The translations under genes were made by a program, and so were the position numbers. From the NCBI GenBank assembly GCA_036939355.1, contig JALLAP010000508.1:1-14657 (forward strand): a DNA stretch of 14,657 nt, written 5' to 3'. Source of the DNA: Thalassiosira profunda (taxonomy: Eukaryota > Bacillariophyta > Thalassiosirophyceae > Thalassiosirales > Thalassiosiraceae). This document shows, piece by piece, positions 1 to 8,059 of the stretch. The notes below the pieces were generated by a model. It was not told where the DNA came from and did not search any database. It worked only from the letters and a program-made list of their open reading frames with translations. Positions within the stretch are counted from its first letter, which is position 1. The number at the start of each line of letters is the position of its first letter.

Positions 1-2
1 TT

Positions 3-299
3 TCGATGGCTGGTTCGATGCACGCCAAGGATAGCTCTCAAAAGTGCACGACCGAGCTGAAGAGATGTCCCAATGGCAAGTTTGTGGCGCAAGACCCGGA
101 CGACGATTGCAACTACTTTCCGTGCGGCGAAATGACCCAAATGGACGCCGCGGCGTGGGCCTCGGCTGGAGGAGAAGCTCCTCACAAGAAAAAGACTGAT
201 GAATCTGATGCCTCCGATTGGGCCCGGGGGCATGAGCAAGATGCATACGTAGGAAGCGGAGCCCAGAGCCAGCACCGCAAGAAGAATAGATCAGGATAG
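3..299 (+). CDS. C-terminal fragment of a cysteine-motif (probably secreted) protein
   Basis: The frame is open from the first bases of the window to a TAG at 297-299, so this is the 3' end of a longer gene; the ATG at 6 is only the first Met in view. The fragment carries a compact cysteine motif near its start, of the form C-x6-C-P-N-G-K-F-V-x-Q-D-P-D-x-D-C-x4-P-C. This pattern (CPDG..V.RDP...C.F.PC) recurs in extracellular proteins of diatoms and other stramenopiles, where the cysteines are presumed to form disulfides. The rest is hydrophilic, rich in Lys, Asp, Ser and Gly, and ends in a basic RKKNRSG. No membrane segment is visible here. The domain that would define the function lies upstream of the window. 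Motif confidence is good; function is unknown. Confidence 0.6.
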   Translation, partial: SMAGSMHAKDSSQKCTTELKRCPNGKFVAQDPDDDCNYFPCGEMTQMDAAAWASAGGEAPHKKKTDESDASDWARGHEQDAYVGSGAQSQHRKKNRSG

Positions 300-748
300 T
301 GTGGCAGCAACAAGGGTATTAACCCCGCCTCGTTGACACTACCCCTCAAGCTCATCCACCAATTCAACGTCAATGCTTGCGTGCCACCTCAAGCTTTCTT
401 CTTTCGTCAGAGTCAATGCCACCTTCCGGTTTACTGTCTCATGGTGGGTCAGCTGGGTTGGACGTTCGGGCTTTTCCTCTTGGTTTGTTTGATTCGTCTT
501 CCCAGCGCTTGTCAAGAGGGCCTTCTACAAAGCAAAAGAGTCGACCACTGAAGCTGTCGAGCTGAACCTATTTGACTAGATAATAAAAGCAGGTGGCTTG
601 AGGTGGCTGCCGCAGGATGTTTGCTAGATTTTTCTTTGGCGCAAAATCGGTTCACTCCCCCCCGCGATTTCGACCGCCCTACCTGCAGTCGCCCTACCCC
701 CGTCGCCCTACCGCCGTCGCTCTTCCGCCAAGACTCCCCCGCGCCGCC
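300..748. other. Intergenic region between the cysteine-motif gene and the 217-aa gene
   Basis: It holds the 3' flank of the first gene and the presumed promoter and 5' UTR of the next. Short frames inside (for example 333-551 and 377-565) show no recognisable domain. The pyrimidine-rich stretch of 640-745 just before the ATG at 749 looks like a 5' UTR. The ATG at 617 is in frame with the downstream gene, but the residues it would add are proline/arginine-rich and look untranslated. Confidence 0.5.
581..589 (+). promoter_or_regulatory. Possible TATA-like element
   Basis: The sequence taataaaag lies about 160 bp before the preferred ATG at 749. It could be a TATA box that sets a transcription start near 610. 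It could equally be a polyadenylation-type AATAAA for the upstream gene. This is a consensus match only. Confidence 0.25.
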
Positions 749-1402
749 ATGAGCTCTTCTAAGAAGCGCCCGCCCGCTTCAGCAAACGACTCGTCCGGGG
801 TGTTATCTGTGGAGAGGCCAGCGAGGAAGAAGGCCAGGTGCGACCGGGGGATGTCGTCGTCCTCCTCTCCTCGCAAAGCCTTCGTCGACATCTCCAACGC
901 TGCGTGCGACGTCGACACTGGTGAGGCGAGCATAATTGATTCGCACAATATCGGGCGCGGCGCCTGTAGTGGGCGCGAACGGGCCAATGACGCGGCGCGA
1001 GAGGGCGGGCCCGGTGCCTGTAGAGGGAGCAAGCAGGAAAATAACGCCGACGAGGACAATGATGCAGTCGCATTTCGCCCTGACCTTCGGAGCCGCATCC
1101 GGCGTGTCATTCTCCACGCATGGCCTTTCTTGGATACCGACAATCTTGCCATTGATCTTTACCCCTACCACGACGGCCCCGCGCTCGAGCTGGATATTGT
1201 CAACGACGATTGTGCAGAGCACCTGATTCGACGAAACAAAGATGTCATATCTGTTTTGCACAAGGCGGGTATCATGGGAGAGCTGGCGTGTGTGCAAATC
1301 AACGTGAGGGACAGCAGCGAAATAAAGAAAAGGGCACTGTTGCTGTCGCGGTATGATGCTGATGTGAAGGCTGGAATTATTCCGGATGTCATTGGTGTCT
1401 GA
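749..1402 (+). CDS. Unrecognised 217-aa protein with nuclear localisation signals
   Basis: I do not recognise a family. The preferred start is the ATG at 749 (gccgccATGA, strong context). An in-frame ATG at 617 would add 44 residues of PPxRP/PYPRR-like sequence typical of untranslated DNA. Residues 1-35 carry two basic clusters (SSKKRPP and RPARKKARCDR) that resemble a bipartite nuclear localisation signal. Residues 35-110 are low complexity and contain two similar GAC(S/R)G segments. The last 100 or so residues (from FRPDLRSRIRRVI) look like a small folded alpha/beta domain with alternating hydrophobic strands (LAIDLYPY, ALELDIV) and helices. The gene converges on the large minus-strand gene with 17 bp between stop codons, so the 3' UTRs must overlap. 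I found no phase-compatible intron. It is probably a nuclear protein; that is inference from the basic clusters. Confidence 0.65.
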   Translation: MSSSKKRPPASANDSSGVLSVERPARKKARCDRGMSSSSSPRKAFVDISNAACDVDTGEASIIDSHNIGRGACSGRERANDAAREGGPGACRGSKQENNADEDNDAVAFRPDLRSRIRRVILHAWPFLDTDNLAIDLYPYHDGPALELDIVNDDCAEHLIRRNKDVISVLHKAGIMGELACVQINVRDSSEIKKRALLLSRYDADVKAGIIPDVIGV

Positions 1403-1419
1403 AATGTGTATTGGTCTAT

Positions 1420-4400
1420 CTAAATCCCTGGCTCGAAGCCATCCGTGTCGATGAATTGCACCTTTTTGAACACTCGCGCCATGCTATTCGGAGCCAGGGG
1501 GAACGTAGGAGGCTCGTCGCCGTCCCTCAGCTCCCGGCGCAGGTACGCTTTTGCGTGCTTGTGATTGCGCGGCACGTCGAACAATGTCATTGTGATTCCT
1601 TCTTCTGGATTCACTCGTCGATCATCAAGAAATTTGGCAACATTCACCAGCTGCCCCTCCACCAGATTACGATAGTCGGATGAATTTGCACGCCAATAGT
1701 TGATGTTGCGAATGCCCCCCTCGTGGTGTTCATTCAGAATGTAGTTGATCTTTTCATTCTCGTCAGAGACTTTCCTATCCTCGTGACGGCCCTCGTCGAT
1801 CTCTCCTACGTCAGCATAGCTGACATGAACTGCATTCCCACTCCGCTGCTCTCGGACAGATCGATTGCTCCAAAAATCTGGCCGCCGATCCGTCTGGTCT
1901 TTCTTCCCTTTCGTACGCTTTCGTTTCTTCTTCTGTCGCTTCCCTTTGCCGGACATCCACTGATCCCAATTTCCGATATTGATGTGTGCAAAGTATTTTG
2001 CCTTTTTTCTTTTTCTCTGCCGGAAGGCGACTAAGAACTGGCCCTCGTATCTCCGCTGGTCTTGGCCGCGACGTTCGGGAAGATCAAATTCGACGCCCTC
2101 TTGTTTCAGACGCCCGAGGAGTGGGTGATTGGCGATGTCCTCCTCTGATATCTTTTTCTTTTGAAAACGCCGCCGAGCATCGTAGACCTTTGCCCCCAAT
2201 GCTTTCAACGCTGGATCAGATGTACTTTTTGGATGAGGCACGTTTGTGTGTTTGCATTTTCCCTTGAATTCAACCAACGTCTGCACGAGTTCATCGTTGC
2301 TTCCGACAAAGCTCTCCTTCCCGCTCTTCGCTTTACGCTTTCTTCCGGGCTTTCCCATTACCCTCAAACCCTCGTCTTCGAGCTGTTTCGTGACCCAATC
2401 TTTATCCGGCAATGGTACCCTCTTCTTCCATTCGCCGATCTTCTTGTTGGCTGCTGCGAGATTCTGCGAGCCCTCTTCCTTGGTGAACTGTCCCAGGGAT
2501 ATCTGGGATTTCTGCCAGCTGACTCTGAACCTTTCCTTCTCGCCCTCCTTCAAACTCTTCGCTCTGGGCCTTCCCACTCGTACCCTCAAACCCTCGTCTT
2601 CGAGCTGTTTCGTGACCCAATCTTTATCCGGCAATGGTTTCATCTTCCTCCATTCGTCAATAATCCGATAGGCTGCATTGCGTTTCTGCAAGCCCTCTTC
2701 TTCGGGGAATCTTCCCAGACCTATCCTGGATTTCTCCCAGTAGACTTCAAAATCCCTCTTCTCGCCCTCCTTCAAAGTCTTTGCGTCCTTACGCTTTCCT
2801 CGTCCTTGTCCTACGACCACCCTCAAACCCTCGTCTTCGAGCTGCTTTGTGACCCAATCTTTATCCGGCAACGGTACAATCTCCCTCCATTCGCTGATCT
2901 TCTCGTAGGCTGCCGCGAGATTCTGCGAGCCCTCTTCCTCGGTGAACGTTCCCAGACGTATCTGGGATTTCTTCCTCCACACAACTCTGAAATCCCTCTT
3001 CTCGCCCTCTTTTCCAGTGGATGTACTCTTCCCCCGTGTCTTCCGCCTCGGCCTCTCCCGGGCCACATCGTCGTCTCGAGACGTCCTGCCTCTATTGCGA
3101 AGGCCGGCCGTCGTTGAGTCAGCGGGAGCCGGGCTGGGAGCAAATGACTCGCAGTAATCCTCATCGTCTTCGTCCAACTTTTCAGTGTCGCTGCTGTCAG
3201 CGCTGTAGTCTTCATCGTCTCCGTCTGACTTTTCATCGTTGCTGCTGCCGGGCTCGGACTGCTCTTCGTCTGCTTTTTCATCATCGCTACTGTCGGGCTC
3301 GGACTGCTCTTCGTTGCCATTGTCAGATTTGGTTCGCCCCTTGTATTCATCACGCAAGCGATCCAGCTTAGCTCTTGCCTCCTTAGAAAACACTCTCTTA
3401 TTCCTCTGTCGCTTTTTGTCTCGCCAAGGATGTCGTTCTTCACAGCTGCTAATGCTATCATCGCTGTCAGTATCATCACTGTCAGAATCCAATCTCTTTG
3501 TTGTCGCCTTCCGTTTCTTGCCAGCGCTCGGCCGCGGGCTCTTTGGTCGATTGGCATTTGCACGCTTTCTGCCCTTGCCTCCCTTTCCTCGACTCTCGCC
3601 ATCACCTGCATCGTCGGTGTTGTCCGGACCCTCGCCGCTGCCCCGGCCATAGTCTTTGGATGGTTTGTCGTCGTTGTTGCCGTCGCCGTCGTCTCCAGCA
3701 TTGCCACTGCCGTTTGCGTTCTTCTTCTGCCTCTGCAAGAAAAAGACGAAGGAAATGAGACTCATTCTGAAACTGCATCGAACAAGACGTTTCTCACACG
3801 TACTCTCTCGACAAACCCTCGCCGTATCGCTACTGGAGTTGGATCAGGATCATCCGATTTCTGTTTGGAGTCAGATTGCTTCCTGCTCTTCCGTCGGGAT
3901 ACAGTCCCCGTTTGCTCGCCAGGTTGATGCGCCCATTCCAATGCCTCTGCGATGTTCAGAACGGATTCCGGCTGGTCGTCCCATCGAATGTCTTTGTCTC
4001 CAATCCTCCGAACGAATCCCGCATCCTCGTAGAACCCATCAGCGGACGTTCCAACTCCAGTTACAATCTTGGGGTAGGCATAGCCGCTATAGACTCTGTA
4101 TGCAACGCACAGCAACGAGATCAGAAAGGTCGCCGCCCCTTTTTTTCGCAACTTGTTGTGCACCATTAGAAGCTGCAGGAACGCTGGGCGAGATTCCCCG
4201 GGAGTGAATGATCCAACTTCAACGAGATCAACTTGTCGCGATGATCCCGTGTCGCGATGCGGAAGAATGGCCACCGTGGCAGCCAATATTTGCAGTTGTT
4301 TGGAACGCGAACGCGAGAGGACGAAGGCGAGATGCTCTCCATACTCGCCTTCGTCATCAACTGCTTCTTTCATGTTGTCCACCTTTACTGACAAGAAGTC

Positions 4401-7400
4401 CTCGATTGCGCTTTGATATTCTTTCGTTGCTGCTTTGTGCAGCTTAAAGATGGTGATCTCGTTTCCGCCCCCAAGAGCAGCATCCAAGTCCGGATTCAAC
4501 TGAGCGAGTGGAACTGTCACGAGATCCTCATCAACGAGTTCTGCCAGGAGCGGCGCCGCCTTCTTCACCAAATTCCACTCCCCCGGGCTGAGAACTTCAA
4601 CGACGGTGCCATCCGAACGCCGCTCCGCGTCGATTGCTTTGTTGGCGCGTATGCGTTTCATGTCCCTCTGCTTGACTCTGAATAGCGAATTGCGCCGCTT
4701 GATTGGAGCGCCCAGCACGTCCATCACCACTTCTTCGTCTCCGTCGTCAACATTCTGCATAGAAACAGCAAGAACAAGTTGCAGTTGAGTTGCATACGAC
4801 ATGAATGAATTGAGAAACGTAGCTGCACTCACATCATGATCACGTGGCATCGCTGGACGCTCCCCAGGCGCTTCCTTGGACAACACTCTGATGAGCTGAT
4901 CAACCGACACTGAGTGCACAGTTGATTTCTTGCTGCCATCGAAATGAACTTTGATCGTGCGCCGATCTCCTGCCTCTTGCATATCGCATCGAACAGTGGC
5001 CTGATAACTCTTCCCATCGGTGTGCTCCACTAATACTCGGTCCCCTACCACGAGGCTGGCAGGATCAAGCTCTCCGGCATTCTTCTGCAGAATTGAGATC
5101 CAACCGGTGAGCTGATGCATTTGAGCGTAGCAGAGAGACAAACATCACTCACATTCTGCTCCATCGCGCTGATAGCCTTCAGAGCATTGCTTTTCTCGTC
5201 CTCACTGCCACAATCCGCCAGGCAATACGCACACTTCCAATCGCCCGGCGGCACACTGGAAAGCTTGGGCACGACGCAGGCCAGATGATACGCGCGGTTG
5301 CACGTGCCGCAGCACAAGAGCTCGCCTCCGTCATTGCAAACTGCGCACACATCGTCGTTGTTATCTGATTCGTTGGTCGCGTCCTGTTGAGAAAGAATAA
5401 CTCTGGTGAGTACCTATGCACTTTTATCCTGCAGAAGAGAAATGGCACTTACATTTTGATCCTCTGAGCGCGTACAACGGTCGCCTGATTGGCCGCTCTG
5501 CGTCGTCTTGTTCGAGCTCACGCTGCTGTCGGCATCAAAACCACCGGGTTGCCCCAAGTCGACGTCGTCATTTGGGGTTGGCCCGTCTGTTGTACTCGCG
5601 CCTGACAAACACGACCAGATCAAATGAGTCAAAGACAATACAAGTGGATCTCTGCGCGAACGAACTCACTGGCATCTGCTGCAGGCTGTGGCTCCAGCGA
5701 ATCTTTCCTTTGGCGCTCGCCCTGTTCATCGCCCGTCGTCCCAGATGATGGTGCACGAATGTCCTCGCTCTCCGGAGCCGCCGCTGCATAGCACCACGCC
5801 AACGGCCGGGAGAGCACTGCGTCCACCCAGCAACGGATCAGGCCCAAGAATTTGGCCTGGAAATTGTTGAGATCAAATAGCGAATCCGGTACGAGTATCG
5901 TTCTCAGTTCGTCGGGGGACTTGAGAGCTGGCGCATCCGTGTCTGCGTTCGTCTCCTCCAAAAGGCTACGAAGGATGTGCGCGTGCCTGTCGCCCTCGTC
6001 AAAGTGCTCTTCGATGGCAGATTCGAACGCCGAAATGACATCAGGCGCAACCTCGACTGATTCTCTCTCGCTCTTCTGTATTGGCAGAGCGATCTCGGAA
6101 AAGCACTGGTGGAATCGCATCCAGCTTTGCATCCTGTGATACTCTGCCGAAAAGATGCTGTCAGATCTCAGCGTCTTGTTCACGCTCTTGTCCTCCGATC
6201 TCGCAGCATCGACGCCAGGATACACCAACACTGTAGCATCGTTGCGCAATATGCTGCCCCGCAACTGCTGGAATTCTTCCAATTTCGACGCCCAACTTTC
6301 TGGGGTAATTGCCATGAGATATTTGGGGAGCTCGTGCGGATCCTCGCCGTAGGCAAAACGGCCGCAAACGCCATTGATCAGATATGCGGCGCGCATTCGG
6401 TTTTGTGTGCAACCGTGATAGCAATGTCCTTCGGGGAGAAGACGCTTGTCCATGTGCTAAGAACACAAAATGCATAGTGAAGAGAACATGTGTGAGATGT
6501 AATGATGGGATTGCACAACACCAAAGAAAGCCACACAAATACGAACCTTCATCTTCTGAGCGACAGCGATCCGCCCCTCGACATCTGATAGTGGCAAAGT
6601 GATCATCATGTCGTAGAGCAGCTCAAGCACGTCCATGGGTTCCGGGGAGGGGAATTGATTGCTTTCATTCCGGGCGCCTTCTGACAATGAGCGACTGCCT
6701 GCGGATTCTTGGTAACTGCGCAGAAGAGCACCCTGCATCTCGTCATCTTCGTCATCAGAGAAGTGGTCAAGACTTCCGTCCTCCTTTTCTTCGGGGCTCC
6801 CTTCCGAACGGTTGCATTCTGAGGGATTGATCCCCATACTTGCCGATTCCTCCCCATCAACCCCTCCCACCTCCCCCGTACCCAAAGTGTGCCTCAACCC
6901 AGCAATTTGCTCCGAAATGACCTCCATGCTGGCCTTGTATTTTGTCTGGAAGGTGTTAAACACCCGATCGGCCCCTTTGATCTCCTCAAGCTCGGCCAAG
7001 ATCTTGCTCCTTCGTTGATCACGTTCTGCAGCCGCGCTGGCCTCCGCCGCATATCTGCCTTCCATCTCTGCCCGACGTTCCTCCATCGACTTCAGATTCT
7101 TGGCGCAATCCTCTCGCAAGGGAGTCAATATCAGACTCGCCGACGAAGACTTGGAGGCGGGGGCGGGTGATTTCAGGGGAGAGACGTTATTCCCCACCAC
7201 AGCCTGATTGCCGCCGACCTGCTCGGCGGGGCGTGTATCCCTATTTTCTGAGCTGCCGCCGCCGCCGCTGCTGCTACTGCCGCTGCTGCTACTGCCGCTG
7301 CTGCTACTGCTGCTGCCGCTGCTGCTGTCATTTCTCCCGGAGGAATTGCCGTCGATCCGTCGCCGCTTTGGACTCGGGGAGCTGGCGGCAGAAGACGTGG

Positions 7401-7488
7401 GATCGTCAGCCTGCGCCTCGCTCATAATTTCGCAATTGCAACTACTCCCGACGGAATGGCATTGGCAGCTGACGGCGCCCAATTCCAT
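1420..7488 (-). CDS. Multidomain chromatin protein: coiled coil, PHD finger, Tudor-like, GNAT acetyltransferase, 3x AP2-like, HA-like
   Basis: Model of seven exons: 7488-6547, 6456-5670, 5601-5453, 5383-5153, 5084-4833, 4754-3804, 3732-1420 (1874 aa). All introns are GT-AG with matching phases. Start at 7488 has a strong context (gccATGG); residue 22 is an alternative Met. Domains: nuclear signal KRRR 41-44, Ser/Gly tract 55-80, coiled coil about 127-203, unknown Cys/His-containing region 315-626. PHD finger 639-680 has the Cys4-His-Cys3 pattern (CxxC, CxxC, HxxC, CxxC). Tudor-like barrel 714-772. GNAT fold about 926-1047 has the acetyl-CoA motif RKKGAA (RxxGxA, 990-995) and FYEDAGF 1028-1034. 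An acidic Ser/Asp/Glu linker spans 1186-1299. Three AP2-like modules span 1347-1563, an HA-like domain 1583-1655, and a Lys/Arg-rich cluster about 1699-1720. Likely role (inference): a nuclear acetyltransferase recruited through histone and DNA readers, comparable in PHD+GNAT content to plant IDM1. The last exon could be a separate gene, but its only upstream ATG (3765) lies inside the intron and the next Met is 364 codons into the exon. Confidence 0.82.
2356..3006 (-). repeat. Three tandem AP2-like coding modules
   Basis: Units at about 3006-2812, 2769-2575 and 2547-2356 (spacing 237 and 222 bp). Each encodes GEKxxFxVxW, KSxIxLGxFxxEEG, a helix, then LPDKDWVTKQLEDEGLRV. The first part matches the strand-strand-helix logic of AP2/ERF DNA-binding domains (W, LGxF, EE, AAY). 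The KDWVTKQLEDEGLRV part is identical in all three units. At DNA level, 58 bp are identical between 2359-2416 and 2581-2638; the copy near 2820 differs by a few synonymous bases. Confidence 0.85.
3250..3315 (-). repeat. Short direct repeat in the acidic linker
   Basis: The 20-nt string gggctcggactgctcttcgt occurs at 3250 and again 45 bp later at 3295. It encodes repeated EEQSEP blocks of the acidic Ser/Asp/Glu linker. These blocks resemble casein-kinase-2-type phospho-acceptor stretches and are probably disordered. Confidence 0.7.
3733..3803 (-). other. Intron 6 of the chromatin gene (71 nt), joining the GNAT and AP2-like halves
   Basis: Donor gtacgt follows GAG AGA, and the acceptor is a strong polypyrimidine tract ending tttttcttgcag. 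Both sides are phase 0. The in-frame TGA at the end of the GNAT frame (3762-3764) and the only nearby ATG for the downstream frame (3765) both fall inside this intron. This is the main evidence that the two long frames are one gene. Confidence 0.82.
4755..4832 (-). other. Intron 5 of the chromatin gene (78 nt, stop-free)
   Basis: Donor gtgagt and acceptor tctatgcag, phase 0, between RDHD and NVDDGD. The length is a multiple of three with no in-frame stop, so retention would insert 26 mostly hydrophobic residues into the linker between the Tudor-like and GNAT regions. Confidence 0.8.
5085..5152 (-). other. Intron 4 of the chromatin gene (68 nt)
   Basis: Donor gtgagt and acceptor ttctgcag, phase 0. 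It links the PHD exon (AMEQN) to the Tudor-like exon (KNAGEL). Its length is not a multiple of three, so splicing is required to continue the frame. Confidence 0.88.
5384..5452 (-). other. Intron 3 of the chromatin gene (69 nt)
   Basis: Donor gtaagt and acceptor tctcaacag, phase 0. It joins SEDQN to DATNESDN immediately before the PHD finger and contains an in-frame stop. Confidence 0.88.
5602..5669 (-). other. Intron 2 of the chromatin gene (68 nt)
   Basis: Donor gtgagt and acceptor tttgtcag. Phase 1: one base is left on the upstream exon and two complete the codon downstream, giving AGC (Ser). It joins AADA to S-ASTTDG. Confidence 0.85.
6457..6546 (-). other. Intron 1 of the chromatin gene (90 nt)
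   Basis: Donor gttcgt follows an AAG codon and acceptor ttcttag precedes CAC ATG; phase 0. The intron ends in an in-frame TAG, so retention would truncate the protein before the PHD finger. The donor is the weakest of the six. Confidence 0.75.
7252..7328 (-). repeat. Ser/Gly codon repeat in exon 1 of the chromatin gene
   Basis: A GCT/GCC/GCA-type triplet tract. Within it a 15-nt unit (gctgctgctactgcc on the plus strand) occurs three times from 7267 to 7311, the last with one change. It encodes GSSSS blocks in a disordered region and is likely length-polymorphic. Confidence 0.85.
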
Positions 7489-8059
7489 GGCCGGCGCTAA
7501 AGAGGGTGAGGCAAATGTGAACGGGTGATGGGCGCAGGGGAGGGGGGACCACTGGCCGGACCAACCCCAACCAACGTGTTGCCCTACACACGTCCGCCGT
7601 CACCGGCGCAGCGCATAAGAGGGGAATAGCCGTCCCCACGTTGCAGCCCCTGGTGTATAGCCTCGCGGGAAGGCGGAGGGGAGGCGCCGAGTCCGTGGTA
7701 GGAGCCCGCGACAAACGCAGGAGGGAGGGAAGGCGGGGGAAAGATGCGAGTTTCTATCACGGACACGCCGGCACACAGGTCACCTCCCCCGGTCACGCCG
7801 CATAGGTAGGAGTCGGACCGAACGTCGTGGGATGCTTCCCCTCCGCGTGAGGCCGCTCGACATTTAGGGCGCGGGAGGGGTGTTTGGGGCAAAAAGAGAG
7901 AGTGAGCTGAGGAGCGAGGCAGGGTCGGTGTAAAGAGGTAAGTACGGTAGATAAGGTGTACATAGTTGGCGGTACTTAAGTACGTAGGTAGGCGGGCAAA
8001 ACAAAGGGCCAGAAGAAGACCGGCTTGACTCTGTTGCAACGAATGACAATAAGCTTGGG
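7489..8059. other. Intergenic region between the chromatin gene and the phosphatase gene
   Basis: Both flanking genes are on the minus strand, so this holds the 3' flank of the phosphatase gene and the promoter and 5' UTR of the chromatin gene. It is GC-rich, with purine-rich runs on the plus strand between 7680 and 7920. A 12-bp palindrome lies at 7972-7983. Open frames here (for example 7584-8039 minus) have no domain similarity that I recognise. No RNA gene was seen. Confidence 0.5.
7972..7983. repeat. 12-bp perfect palindrome
   Basis: The sequence gtacttaagtac is its own reverse complement and sits in a locally repetitive stretch of GTA/TAC motifs (7935-7995). It may be a dimeric transcription-factor site for the chromatin gene or a chance palindrome; no function is shown. 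Confidence 0.4.

Noticed and set aside
617..748. Start of the 217-aa gene at 617
   Set aside because: The added residues are Pro/Arg/Tyr repeats from a C-rich stretch typical of 5' UTR, and the ATG at 749 has a much better context. The longer form cannot be excluded without a transcript.
919..1023. Possible intron in the 217-aa gene (gtgagg donor, cctgtag acceptors)
   Set aside because: The donor is phase 1 and both candidate acceptors need phase 2, so splicing would break the frame.
2161..3117. A 318-aa plus-strand frame opposite the AP2-like repeats
   Set aside because: It is an antisense shadow of the repeated coding region; its own repetition mirrors the minus-strand modules and it has no domain.
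1420..3765. A free-standing 781-aa gene starting at the ATG at 3765
   Set aside because: Its first 11 residues come from inside a well-formed intron, the upstream GNAT frame overlaps it, there is no promoter space, and the next Met is 364 codons into the exon.
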